Source: Burkholderiales bacterium
GTDB taxonomy: Bacteria > Pseudomonadota > Gammaproteobacteria > Burkholderiales > SG8-39
Reading direction: 5' to 3'
Assembly (NCBI GenBank): GCA_020846575.1
Contig: JADLDQ010000074.1
Location: 1-11,270 of the forward strand
DNA length: 11,270 bases
The notes beneath the pieces are model-generated. The model searched no databases and was not told the origin of the DNA. It saw nothing but the letters and a program-made list of their open reading frames with translations. Shown one piece after another: positions 1 through 7,420 of this stretch. Each line of letters begins with the position of its first letter. Positions within the stretch are counted from its first letter, which is position 1. The translations under genes were made by a program, and so were the position numbers.

Positions 1-31
1 TGGTCGCGCCTCGCTTCGTCTCGCTCGCCAT
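1..31 (-). CDS. Possible start of a divergent gene, cut by the left edge
   Basis: An ATG at 29-31 on the minus strand opens a frame reading MASETKRGAT before the window ends. A G-rich stretch with GGCGGG lies just upstream and could serve as a ribosome binding site. The frame would be divergent from the membrane protein gene at 173, leaving about 140 nt for two promoters. Ten codons are too few to identify a product or to prove coding. A chance start in G-rich DNA is the main alternative. Confidence 0.3.
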   Translation of the reverse strand, partial: MASETKRGAT

Positions 32-172
32 GTCCCGCCCCCCCCTGTCATCGCGGCGCGCGCCGCCCAGAATGGTCGCGAGACACTAGCAGACCCACCA
101 CGCGCGGGCGCAGGGCCGGCCCGCGGCGCCGCTGCTAAGATGGACGGACCCTTGCTCCCCGGGGAGATCGCG

Positions 173-745
173 ATGCCGACGCTGCAAGCCGCCAGCCCCG
201 TCTCCACGCTGCTGCGGCAGATGACCTGGTGGGTGCTGCTGTTTCCGGCAGCGCTCATCCTGGCGATGCAGTTGCACAGCATCTACCTGCTCAACTGGGT
301 GCATGTGCTCTCCGGCGTGCTGTGGACCGGCGCAGACCTTTTCATGGGCTTCATCGTCGGCCCGATCCTGCGCAGCCTCGACATGCGCGCGCGCACCGAG
401 GTGATTGCGCGCATCGTGCCGCGCACGCTGCTCTACTTTCCGGTCGTCGCGGCCACCGCGGGCACCGCCGGGTGGGAGCTGGCGGCCTGGCTCGGCTACA
501 CGAATTCCCAGAGCCCGATGTACGGCTGGACGCTGTTCGCGCTGGGCCTGGTGCTGCTGATGACGGTGGTGGGCCTCGCGGCCCTGCTGCCGAACAGCCT
601 GCGCATCTGGTTCGAACTCCAGAAGCCCGCGCCCGACCGCGAGCGCATCGTGCGCATCAACCGCATCAACATCTGGCTCGCGGGGTCGCAGGGCGTGATG
701 CAGGTGGCGATGATCCTCCTGATGGCGCACCTGCGCGGGTTCTGA
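173..745 (+). CDS. Small integral membrane protein with a CopD/DUF2269-like N-terminal region
   Basis: This 190-residue protein has about four to five hydrophobic segments: roughly 15-35, 38-60, 85-105, 123-148 and 170-188. The second carries NWVHVLSGVLWTGADLFMG followed by a GP pair. That is the His/Trp/Gly pattern of small bacterial membrane proteins of the CopD/DUF2269 type, where a conserved His in the first helices may hold a metal or haem; that role is inference. The loop between the last two helices is Arg-rich (PAPDRERIVRINRIN) and would face the cytoplasm. An in-frame ATG at 140 exists, but the ATG at 173 is preferred because GGGGAG sits 6 nt before it. The gene stands alone and converges on the catabolic run, with 161 nt between the stop codons. 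Membrane location is confident; the function is not known. Confidence 0.8.
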   Translation: MPTLQAASPVSTLLRQMTWWVLLFPAALILAMQLHSIYLLNWVHVLSGVLWTGADLFMGFIVGPILRSLDMRARTEVIARIVPRTLLYFPVVAATAGTAGWELAAWLGYTNSQSPMYGWTLFALGLVLLMTVVGLAALLPNSLRIWFELQKPAPDRERIVRINRINIWLAGSQGVMQVAMILLMAHLRGF

Positions 746-870
746 GGGACGCGGCGGCCCGGTCCCGGCCGGCTCGACAACGGGCGTGCGCCGCGCCGGA
801 GCTGCCGAGCCTCCTCGCCGATGACCGCCTGGCCCATGCCGAGGCGCCCCACGCCGTTCTCCCGCAGGAC

Positions 871-903
871 GCGCCCGGCCCGCGCCCGGCCCGCGCCCGG
901 CCC
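871..903. repeat. Three perfect tandem copies of an 11-bp GC-only unit
   Basis: The unit gcgcccggccc occurs at 871-881, 882-892 and 893-903 with no mismatch, and a further gcg follows. The array ends 3 nt short of the stop codon of the DUF35 gene (907, minus strand), so it lies in the 3' untranslated part of the long minus-strand operon, in the gap where two genes converge. It may be a replication-slippage product, or its GC-rich RNA may slow polymerase. No U-tract follows, so it is not a classical terminator. Confidence 0.85.
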
Positions 904-906
904 GCG

Positions 907-1437
907 TCAGGCCGGAACGAAGTACACGTCGGTCGGATCGAACCGCGACAGGCGCCGGAAGCGCGCGCGCACCTTCATGCCGACCCAGTCGAGCGAGGGC
1001 CGGGCGCAGTCCACGCCCGCGAGGCGCGACAGGAACAGCGTGGCGACCCCGGGCCACTCCACGAGTATCAGGACGAAGGGCGTTTCCTTCAGGAACTGCT
1101 CGCCGCCGAAGTGGCACACCGTGAAGGTGTGCACGCTGCCTTCCAGCGGCAGCTCGATCCACTCGCACTCGGCGCCGCAGCGCATGCAGTGCAGCCGCGG
1201 CGTGCCGTAGCTGTACGCGCACGCCCCGCAGCGCGTGCCCAGCAGCCGGCCGTTGGCCAGGCCGGCGAAGAACGGCGAGTCCTGCCCGTAGCTGTGGATG
1301 TAGTCGATGCGGTAGGGCTGCATCACCACGATCGGCGACATCGACTTGAGCTGCCGCAGGTCCGCCGGGAAGGGCACGTTGAAGAGCACCTTGCCTTCCA
1401 CACTCTCAGGCAGCTTCGCCGGTTTCTCGTCCGCCAT
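907..1437 (-). CDS. DUF35 zinc-ribbon/OB-fold acyl-CoA-binding partner protein
   Basis: The 176-residue protein has the two-part build of the DUF35 family. A zinc ribbon has four cysteines at 70, 73, 84 and 87 (CxxC-x10-CxxC), and an OB-fold follows from about 98 to the end. About 65 residues precede the ribbon, including the helix that commonly leads into it. Family knowledge: these proteins seldom act alone. They bind a thiolase-fold enzyme and help hold acyl-CoA, as in ChsH2-DUF35 with the aldolase Ltp2, BbsA with BbsB, and archaeal HMG-CoA synthase complexes. Here the gene follows the thiolase-like gene by 49 nt, so that protein is the expected partner. The ATG at 1437 was chosen because GGGAG precedes it at good spacing. 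A TTG at 1458 would add seven residues without a clear site. It is the last gene of the run. Confidence 0.93.
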   Translation of the reverse strand: MADEKPAKLPESVEGKVLFNVPFPADLRQLKSMSPIVVMQPYRIDYIHSYGQDSPFFAGLANGRLLGTRCGACAYSYGTPRLHCMRCGAECEWIELPLEGSVHTFTVCHFGGEQFLKETPFVLILVEWPGVATLFLSRLAGVDCARPSLDWVGMKVRARFRRLSRFDPTDVYFVPA

Positions 1438-1486
1438 GCCGGTCTCCCGGTCGTTCAAACAAGGCGCGCGGGTCGTTCCCTGCAGG

Positions 1487-2803
1487 CTACGGGAACGCCC
1501 GCTCCAGGATCGATACCACCACGTAAGTTCCGGTGCCGGCGTGGCTGTGGATCGCGCCGCGCCGGGCGTTCCTCACCTGCAGGCGCTCGTTGCCGAAGTG
1601 CCGGCCGATCGAGCCCTGCAGCTGCCACAGCGCGAACACCGCCTGCATCAGTCCGGTCGCGCCCACGGGGTGGCCGCAGGCGAGCAGCCCCCCGGAGGGA
1701 TTGACCGGGAGCCTGCCCTGCTCGGGAAGGGCCACGCCGTAATCCAGCCCGGGCAGGAAGGGCCGGCCCGATTCCACGAACCGCCCGCCCTCGCCGTAGC
1801 GGGCGAGACCCATGTCCTCGTAGGTCTGGATCTCCGAGGAAGTGTAGGCGTCGTGCAGCTCGACGAAATCCAGCTCCGCCGCCGGGTCGCCGATGCCCGC
1901 CATCGCGTAAGCCGCCTTCGAAGCCATGCGTCCGGCGCGGAACGAATGCACGCCCGGGTACTTCAGCCCGGGGTAGTCGCCGGGTTTCTCGTGCGGCAAC
2001 AGCATCACCTCGCCCCTGGGGCGGTCGGCCATGCGCATGGCGTCCATGCCGCCGCCGACGCCCGCCACCCGCGCCGGCCGCGCGCGCCGTCCGGTCGCGC
2101 GTTCGAGCCTCGCCAGGCCCGCCTCGCTCGCGAGCAGCACCACGGCCGCACCGTCGCTCATCACGCACACGTCCAGCAGGGTGAGCGGCCAGGCCACCAT
2201 CTCGGCGGCGCGCACCTGCTCGACGCTGACCGCGGTGCGCTTCTGCGCGTAGGGATTGTGCACGGCGTTGCCGTGGTTCTTCACCGATACCAGCGCCATC
2301 TGCTCCAGGCTCGTTCCGAACTCGCGCATGTGGCGCACCACCATCATCGCGTAGTAGCCGGTGTAGAACCCGCCCACCGGGTAGTCGAAGTTCGCGTCCG
2401 AGGCGAGGGCGATGAACTCGTTGCCCTTCCAGGTGTTGACGCGCGACATGGTCTCCCAGCCGTACACCAGCACCAGCTCGTGGCGCCCGGAGGCGACCGC
2501 TTCCCAGCCCGACTGGAACGCGAGCCCGCCGGTGGCGCCCCCGCCCTCGACACGACGGCTCGGCTTGGGGCAAAGACCCAGGTAGTCCTGGACCATGCTG
2601 CCGGCCTTCAACTGGCGCATGAAGTGGTCCGAGAAGTACGAGGCCACGCTCGCATCGACGAGCTCCGCGGCCTTGCCGAATTCCAGGCCGAGATCGGCGA
2701 GCGCGTAGTCGTAGGCCTCCTTCACCATCGCCTGGAAGGTCACCTCGGGCCGCGCCTTGGCGAACTTGCTGACGCCGCCGCAGACCAGGTACACGGGTCG
2801 CAT
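1487..2803 (-). CDS. SCP2-type thiolase-like protein lacking the catalytic cysteine
   Basis: The 438-residue protein has the full thiolase fold of the SCP-x/lipid-transfer type, with KNHGNAVHNPYAQKR (175-189), HDAY (317-320), GHPVGATG (377-384) and a C-terminal SHAGTG (420-425). The nucleophile loop reads VEGGGATGG (85-93) where active relatives have VEAACASGG, so the Cys is Gly89. The second Cys of this subfamily, in HDCF, is Ala319. The His of GHP (378) remains. Loss of both cysteines argues against thiolysis through an acyl-enzyme. Cys-less members paired with DUF35 proteins include Ltp2, a retro-aldolase acting on beta-hydroxyacyl-CoA with a tertiary alcohol. A similar aldolase or other C-C lyase role is inferred here. 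The ATG at 2803 has GGGAGAGG just upstream. A Cys-thiolase gene ends 29 nt before it and the DUF35 gene follows. Confidence 0.93.
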   Translation of the reverse strand: MRPVYLVCGGVSKFAKARPEVTFQAMVKEAYDYALADLGLEFGKAAELVDASVASYFSDHFMRQLKAGSMVQDYLGLCPKPSRRVEGGGATGGLAFQSGWEAVASGRHELVLVYGWETMSRVNTWKGNEFIALASDANFDYPVGGFYTGYYAMMVVRHMREFGTSLEQMALVSVKNHGNAVHNPYAQKRTAVSVEQVRAAEMVAWPLTLLDVCVMSDGAAVVLLASEAGLARLERATGRRARPARVAGVGGGMDAMRMADRPRGEVMLLPHEKPGDYPGLKYPGVHSFRAGRMASKAAYAMAGIGDPAAELDFVELHDAYTSSEIQTYEDMGLARYGEGGRFVESGRPFLPGLDYGVALPEQGRLPVNPSGGLLACGHPVGATGLMQAVFALWQLQGSIGRHFGNERLQVRNARRGAIHSHAGTGTYVVVSILERAFP

Positions 2804-2832
2804 GATCCTCTCCCGCCGCGCGCTGCGCGCGC

Positions 2833-4014
2833 TCAGAGCCGTTCCAGAGCGAGCGCGGTCGCCTCGCCGCCGCCGATGCACAGGCAGGCGACGCCGCGCG
2901 CGAGCGCGTGCCGTTCGAGCGCCGCGAGCAGCGTCACGACGATACGCGCGCCCGAGGCCCCGATCGGGTGACCCAGCGCGCAGGCGCCGCCGTGCACGTT
3001 CAGCCGCTCGCGCGGCAGGGCGAGCTCGCGCATCGCCGCCATGGCCACCACGGCGAAGGCCTCGTTGATTTCGTACAGGTCCACCGCGCCCGCCTCCCAG
3101 CCGGCGCGCGCGAGCAGCGCGCGCACCGCCCCGACCGGCGCGGTGGTGAACCAGCCCGGCGCCTGCGCGTGGGTGGCGTGCGCGCGGATGGCCGCGAGCG
3201 GCGCGATGCCGCGGCGCTCGGCCGCCGAGCGCCGCATCAGCACCAGCGCCGCGGCGCCGTCGGCGATCGAGCTGGAATTGGCCGCGGTCACCGTACCGCC
3301 CTCGCGGAACGCCGGCCGCAGCGAGGCGACGCGGTCCACGCGGACCTTGTTCGGATGCTCGTCCTCGGCGAGGCAGCGCGCTGCGCCGCCCTCCTCGATC
3401 TCCACCGGGACGATCTCCCGCGCGAAACCGCCCTCGCGCGCGGTGCGCTGCGCGCGCGCGACCGATTCGATCGCGTAGGCGTCCTGCGCCGCGCGCGTGA
3501 ACCCGTAATGGCGCGCGCAGTCCTCGGCGAAGCTGCCCATCAGCCGGCCGTGCTCGTAGGCATCTTCCAGCCCGTCGAGGAACATGTGGTCCTTCAGCTC
3601 GCCGTGGCCGAGCCGCAGGCCGCGGCGCGCCTTGGCGATGAGGTAGGGCGCGTTGCTCATGCTCTCCATGCCGCCGGCGACCACCACCTGGGCGCTGCCG
3701 GCGAGGAGCAGGTCGTGCGCGAACATGAGCGCCTTCATTCCCGAGCCGCACACCTTGTTCACCGTGGTGCAGCCGGCGCCGGCCGGCAGTCCCGCTCCCA
3801 GCGCCGCCTGGCGCGCCGGCGCCTGGCCCAGACCGGCCGAGAGCACGTTGCCCATGATCACTTCCTGCACCTCGGCGGGCGCGACGCCCGCGCGCTCCAC
3901 GGCGGCGCGGATCGCGGCCGAGCCCAGCCGCGGCGCGGCGAGGGACTGCAGCTCTCCCTGGAAGCCGCCGAGCGGCGTACGCGCGGCGGATACGACGACG
4001 ACCGGATCGTCCAT
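2833..4014 (-). CDS. Acetyl-CoA acetyltransferase / 3-ketoacyl-CoA thiolase
   Basis: This is a normal degradative or biosynthetic thiolase of 393 residues, the usual family length. The nucleophile is Cys89 in NKVCGSGMKAL. NEAF lies at 317-320, the active-site His349 is in GHPIGASG, and the acid/base Cys379 is in CIGGGEATALA. It should reversibly cleave acetoacetyl-CoA (or a short 3-ketoacyl-CoA) with CoA in the cytoplasm. Many relatives carry the names atoB or phaA; chain-length preference cannot be read from sequence. The ATG at 4014 follows GGAGG by 5 nt, and the dehydrogenase gene ends 20 nt upstream, so translation is probably linked. Its intact active site contrasts with that of the next gene, so the operon holds one working thiolase and one altered thiolase fold. 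Confidence 0.95.
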   Translation of the reverse strand: MDDPVVVVSAARTPLGGFQGELQSLAAPRLGSAAIRAAVERAGVAPAEVQEVIMGNVLSAGLGQAPARQAALGAGLPAGAGCTTVNKVCGSGMKALMFAHDLLLAGSAQVVVAGGMESMSNAPYLIAKARRGLRLGHGELKDHMFLDGLEDAYEHGRLMGSFAEDCARHYGFTRAAQDAYAIESVARAQRTAREGGFAREIVPVEIEEGGAARCLAEDEHPNKVRVDRVASLRPAFREGGTVTAANSSSIADGAAALVLMRRSAAERRGIAPLAAIRAHATHAQAPGWFTTAPVGAVRALLARAGWEAGAVDLYEINEAFAVVAMAAMRELALPRERLNVHGGACALGHPIGASGARIVVTLLAALERHALARGVACLCIGGGEATALALERL

Positions 4015-4034
4015 GTGCGCCTCCGGCGCTCCAT

Positions 4035-5201
4035 TCAGCGCGCGTGCTCGAAGAGCTCGCGGCCGATCAGCATGCGGCGGATCTCGCTGGTGCCGGCGCC
4101 GATTTCGTAGAGCTTGGCGTCGCGCAGCAGCCGTGCGGCCGGGTACTCGTTGGTGTAGCCGTTGCCGCCCAGGCACTGGATCGCCTCGAGCGCCATCCAG
4201 GTGGCGCGCTCCGCGGCGTACAGGATCGCGCCCGCCGCGTCCCGGCGCGAGACTTCGCCCCGGTCGAGCGCCTGCCCCACCGCGTAGACGTAGGCGCGGC
4301 AGGCACACAGCGTGGTGTACATGTCGGCGAGCTTGCCCTGCACCAGCTCGAACTCGCCGATCGGCCGCCCGAACTGCACGCGCTCGTGCACATAGGGCAG
4401 CGCGAGATCGAGGCACGCCTGCATGATGCCCAGCGGGCCGCCGGCGAGCACCGCGCGCTCGTAATCCAGGCCGCTCATCAACAGGCTCACGCCCTCGCCC
4501 TCACCGCCCAGCAGGTTCGTCGCGGGCACCTCGCAGTCGCTGAACACCAGCTCGCAGGTGTCCGAGCCGCGCATGCCGAGCTTGTCGAGCTTCGCCCCGG
4601 TGGAGAACCCCGGAAAGCCCTTTTCGACGATGAACGCGCTCACGCCCCGGGCGCCGGCGCGCGGGTCTGTCTTCGCGTACACCACGAGGACCTGCGCGTG
4701 CGGGCCGTTGGTGATCCACATCTTGGTCCCGTTCAGCACGTAGCGATCGCCGCGCCGCTCGGCGCGCAGCCGCATGGCGAGCACGTCCGAGCCCGCGCCG
4801 GACTCGGACATCGCCAGCGCCCCGACCCGCTCACCCGAAACCAGGCCCGGCAGGTAGGTGCGCTTCTGCGCGGGGCTGCCGGCGCGCCGGATCTGGTTCA
4901 CGCACAGGTTGGAATGGGCGCCGTAGGACAGGCCCACCGAGGCCGAGGCGCGGCTGATCTCCTCCATCGCGACGATGTGCTCCAGGTATCCGAGCCCCGA
5001 ACCGCCGTACTCGGGCTCGACGGTGATACCCAGCACGCCCAGCGCGCCCAGCCGCGGCCACAGCTCACCGGGAAACGCGTTGTCGCGGTCGATCTGCGCC
5101 GCGCGCGGCGCGATCTCGCGAGCGCAGAACGCGCGCACCGACTCGCGCAGCATCGCCGCCGGCTCGCCCAGATCGAAACGCAACGAAGACTGCTCGCGCA
5201 T
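4035..5201 (-). CDS. liuA: Isovaleryl-CoA dehydrogenase
   Basis: The 388-residue flavoprotein oxidises isovaleryl-CoA to 3-methylcrotonyl-CoA and passes electrons to ETF. The match to isovaleryl-CoA dehydrogenases runs from end to end: SYGAHSNLCVNQIRR (92-106), ALAMSESGAGSD (128-139), MWITNGP (161-167), KLDKLGMRGSDTCELVF (204-220) and EIGAGTSEIRRMLIGRELF (366-384). The catalytic base is Glu248 in GLDYERAVLAGGPLGIM. This is the isovaleryl-type position, and the site used by medium-chain enzymes is a Gly here (IGAG). The ATG at 5201 gives the usual family length and has GGGAG 9 nt upstream. A TTG at 5312 overlapping the E2 stop would add 37 polar, low-complexity residues. The place downstream of 2-oxoacid dehydrogenase genes fits leucine breakdown. 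The alternative symbol is ivd. Confidence 0.96.
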   Translation of the reverse strand: MREQSSLRFDLGEPAAMLRESVRAFCAREIAPRAAQIDRDNAFPGELWPRLGALGVLGITVEPEYGGSGLGYLEHIVAMEEISRASASVGLSYGAHSNLCVNQIRRAGSPAQKRTYLPGLVSGERVGALAMSESGAGSDVLAMRLRAERRGDRYVLNGTKMWITNGPHAQVLVVYAKTDPRAGARGVSAFIVEKGFPGFSTGAKLDKLGMRGSDTCELVFSDCEVPATNLLGGEGEGVSLLMSGLDYERAVLAGGPLGIMQACLDLALPYVHERVQFGRPIGEFELVQGKLADMYTTLCACRAYVYAVGQALDRGEVSRRDAAGAILYAAERATWMALEAIQCLGGNGYTNEYPAARLLRDAKLYEIGAGTSEIRRMLIGRELFEHAR

Positions 5202-5210
5202 GCTCGGCTG

Positions 5211-5215
5211 CTCCC
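5211..5215 (-). promoter_or_regulatory. Ribosome binding site deciding the isovaleryl-CoA dehydrogenase start
   Basis: GGGAG on the minus strand lies 9 nt before the ATG at 5201. It supports this start over the TTG at 5312 and leaves 107 nt of untranslated DNA after the E2 stop, the longest gap in the operon. Confidence 0.6.
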
Positions 5216-5308
5216 GTATCGCCCCGGATCTCGAACCGGTATCCGCGCGGCCTGGACCGCCTTGTCGCGTCGCGACAGCCGCTTCGCCATCCTGGCGGCC
5301 CTTCTCGC

Positions 5309-6409
5309 TCAAACGGGCTTCTCCAGGTCGGCGATCACCGCCGCGAGGAACCGTCCCGCCTCACCGCCCGACACCGCGCGGTGGTCGAAAGTGAGCGAGA
5401 GCGGCAGCACGCGGTGCACCGCGGGCGAGCCGGCCTCGGCCACCACGCGCTCGGAGATCGCCCCGGCGCCGAGGATGGCCACCGCGGGCGGCAGCACCAC
5501 GGGCGCCGCGTACCGGCCGGCGATCATGCCGAAATTGGACAGCGTGATGCTGGCCCCGCGCAGTTCCTCCGGCGGGATCTTGCGCGCCTTCACGTCCGCG
5601 CGCATGCGGTCCAGGCCCCGCCTCAGGTCGGCAGCTTCGCGCTTGCCCACGTCGCGCAGCACCGGCACGAACAGCCCCTCGGGCGTATCGACGGCGATGC
5701 CCACGTCGACCGTGGCAAGCACCCGGCGCGAGACGGTGCGCCCGTCGTACCAGGCGTTGAGCGAGGGCTCGGCGGCGCACCCCAGACCGATGGCGCGCAC
5801 CAGCCGGATGGTCACGTCGGCGTCCCGCGGCCAGGCGTGGATGTCGGCGTCGCCGAGGATCGTCGCCGAGGCCACCTCGGCGTTGGCGCGCGCCATGTTC
5901 AGCGCCATGGCGCGGCGCACGCCGCGCAGCGGCTCGGCAGCCCCCAGGCCGGCGAACTCCTTGGCCGCGCGCTCCACGTCAGCGGCGCTGACCGCGCCGT
6001 CCGGCCCGGTCCCGCTCACCAGCGCGAGCTCGACATTGAGCCGGCGCGCGAGCGCCCGCACCGCCGGCGCCGCCTTGATCCCGAGCGCACCGCCGGCGGC
6101 GACCGGCTCGTCCTCGCGCACCTCGTCGAGCGCGCGCAGCTCGCCGACCACCGCGCCCGGGTCGCCGGCCTGCCCCGGGCCCTCGAATCCCACCAGCGGC
6201 GCCTCCAGGTGCACGATGTCGCCGGGCTTGACGTACAACCTGGCAACTCGGCCGGCGTAGGGAGCGGGGATCTCGACGATCGCCTTGGCGGTCTCCACCG
6301 ACACCAGGGGTTCGCCGATCTGGACCGCGTCGCCCGGCTTCACGTGCCACTCGACGATCTCGGCTTCCTGCAGGCCCTCGCCCAGGTCGGGCAGCGCGAA
6401 TATCCTCAT
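5309..6409 (-). CDS. Lipoyl-bearing E2 acyltransferase of a 2-oxoacid dehydrogenase complex
   Basis: The 366-residue core subunit moves the acyl group from E1 to CoA on a swinging lipoyl arm. It has one lipoyl domain (about 1-78, Lys42 in VETAKAIVEI), a peripheral-subunit-binding domain (about 113-150, APAVRALARRLNVE...) and a catalytic domain (about 158-366). It is shorter than many E2 proteins because there is a single lipoyl domain and short linkers. The active-site motif, normally HRxxDG, reads HRAVSGGEAGRF from His343, so the Asp is Ser347. Ser/Thr here seems to mark a subgroup found beside leucine-degradation genes, so the enzyme is probably active. The start has GGGAGGG just upstream. 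E1 beta ends 30 nt before it, and no E3 gene lies in the window. A branched-chain substrate is more likely than pyruvate, judging by the downstream dehydrogenase. Confidence 0.93.
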   Translation of the reverse strand: MRIFALPDLGEGLQEAEIVEWHVKPGDAVQIGEPLVSVETAKAIVEIPAPYAGRVARLYVKPGDIVHLEAPLVGFEGPGQAGDPGAVVGELRALDEVREDEPVAAGGALGIKAAPAVRALARRLNVELALVSGTGPDGAVSAADVERAAKEFAGLGAAEPLRGVRRAMALNMARANAEVASATILGDADIHAWPRDADVTIRLVRAIGLGCAAEPSLNAWYDGRTVSRRVLATVDVGIAVDTPEGLFVPVLRDVGKREAADLRRGLDRMRADVKARKIPPEELRGASITLSNFGMIAGRYAAPVVLPPAVAILGAGAISERVVAEAGSPAVHRVLPLSLTFDHRAVSGGEAGRFLAAVIADLEKPV

Positions 6410-6439
6410 GGTCCCTCCCTCCCCCAGCCCTGTCGGGTT

Positions 6440-7420
6440 TCACTGGAACTTCATGGCCCTGCGCGCCGCGGCGAGGATGCGCGCGACGCCCGGCAGGTAC
6501 TGCATCTCCAGCCGCGAGTACGGCAGCACCACGTCGTAGCCGGTGACGCGCTCCAGCGGTGCGAGCAGCGAGAACAGGCCACTTTCGGCGATGCCGGCGG
6601 CGATCTCGGCGCCGAAGCCGGCGCTGCGCGCCGCCTCGTGCACCACGACACAGCGCCCGGTGCGCCCCACCGATTCGAGGATGGTCGCCATATCGAGCGG
6701 CTTGAGCGTGGCCACGTCGATCACCTCGGCGCTCACCCCTTCGTCTTCCAGCGCGCCGGCCGCCGCGAGCGTCTCGTGAATCGCCGCACCCCAGCTCACC
6801 AGCGTCAGGTCAGTTCCGCCGCGCAGCACGAAGCACGCGTCCAGGGGCAGCGCCACGCCGTCGTCCTCGACTGCCTGCCGGAACAGCCGGTACAGGCGCG
6901 TGGGCTCGAAGAACACCACCGGGTCCGGGTCGCGGATCGCCGCGAGCAGCAGGCCGTAGGCGCGCGCGGGCGAGGACGGAATCACCATGCGCAGCCCCGG
7001 TACGTGGGCGATGAGCGCCTCGGGGCTCTCGGAATGGTGCTCCGGGGCGTGGATGCCCGCGCCGCAGGGCGAGCGCAGCACCATCGGGCAGGTGAGCCGG
7101 CCGCGGGTGCGATGGCGCATGCGCGAGGCGTGGTTGATGAGCTGATCGAGCGCCGGGTAGATGAACCCGGTGAACTGGATTTCCGCCACCGGCTTCAGGC
7201 CCTCGGCGGCCATGCCGACCGCGAGCCCCGCTATCGCCGCCTCGGCGAGCGGCGTGTCGAGCACGCGCCCGGCGCCGAAGCGGTCCTTCAGACCGAGCGT
7301 GGCGCGGAACACGCCGCCGTTCGCGCCGATGTCCTCGCCGAGCAGCACCACCGAGGGATCCCGCGCCAGCTCGTGAGCGAGCGCGAGGTTGACGGCCTCG
7401 ACCAGGGTGATCTCAGCCAC
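6440..7420 (-). CDS. 2-oxoacid dehydrogenase E1 component, beta subunit
   Basis: The 326-residue protein is the beta half of a thiamine-diphosphate-dependent alpha2beta2 E1, probably acting on branched-chain 2-oxoacids. Family landmarks are VVLLGEDIGANGGVFRAT (about 24-41), the conserved DTPLAEAAIAGLAVGMA (about 55-71, with the Glu that activates the cofactor), the PCGAGIHAPEHHSES segment and a C-terminal transketolase domain ending in LEMQYLPGVARILAAAR. The start is GTG at 7420, with GGGGAG 7 nt before it. The gene overlaps the end of E1 alpha by 8 nt, which points to coupled translation and equal amounts of the two subunits. Pyruvate or an acetoin-type substrate cannot be ruled out from sequence. 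The isovaleryl-CoA dehydrogenase gene downstream favours 2-oxoisocaproate and related acids. Confidence 0.95.
   Translation of the reverse strand: MAEITLVEAVNLALAHELARDPSVVLLGEDIGANGGVFRATLGLKDRFGAGRVLDTPLAEAAIAGLAVGMAAEGLKPVAEIQFTGFIYPALDQLINHASRMRHRTRGRLTCPMVLRSPCGAGIHAPEHHSESPEALIAHVPGLRMVIPSSPARAYGLLLAAIRDPDPVVFFEPTRLYRLFRQAVEDDGVALPLDACFVLRGGTDLTLVSWGAAIHETLAAAGALEDEGVSAEVIDVATLKPLDMATILESVGRTGRCVVVHEAARSAGFGAEIAAGIAESGLFSLLAPLERVTGYDVVLPYSRLEMQYLPGVARILAAARRAMKFQ

Noticed and set aside
1..80. Repeated TGGTCGCG at 1-8 and 73-80 as a regulator site pair
   Set aside because: An 8-mer of this composition recurs easily in 70% GC DNA, and spacing and position give no further support.
229..1704. 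Long plus-strand open frame (491 codons) across the membrane protein and DUF35 genes
   Set aside because: It is Arg/Ala/His/Pro-rich with no family motif and overlaps well-supported genes in other frames; high GC makes stops rare.
2803..3751. Upstream extension of the thiolase-like protein into the preceding thiolase gene
   Set aside because: The extra residues are an out-of-frame reading of the thiolase gene; the ATG at 2803 has a strong GGGAGAGG site and gives the normal family length.
4044..6260. Very long plus-strand open frame (738 codons) opposite the dehydrogenase and E2 genes
   Set aside because: It is an antisense shadow of genes with full-length family matches; its composition is low-complexity Arg/Ala/His and it has no recognisable domain.
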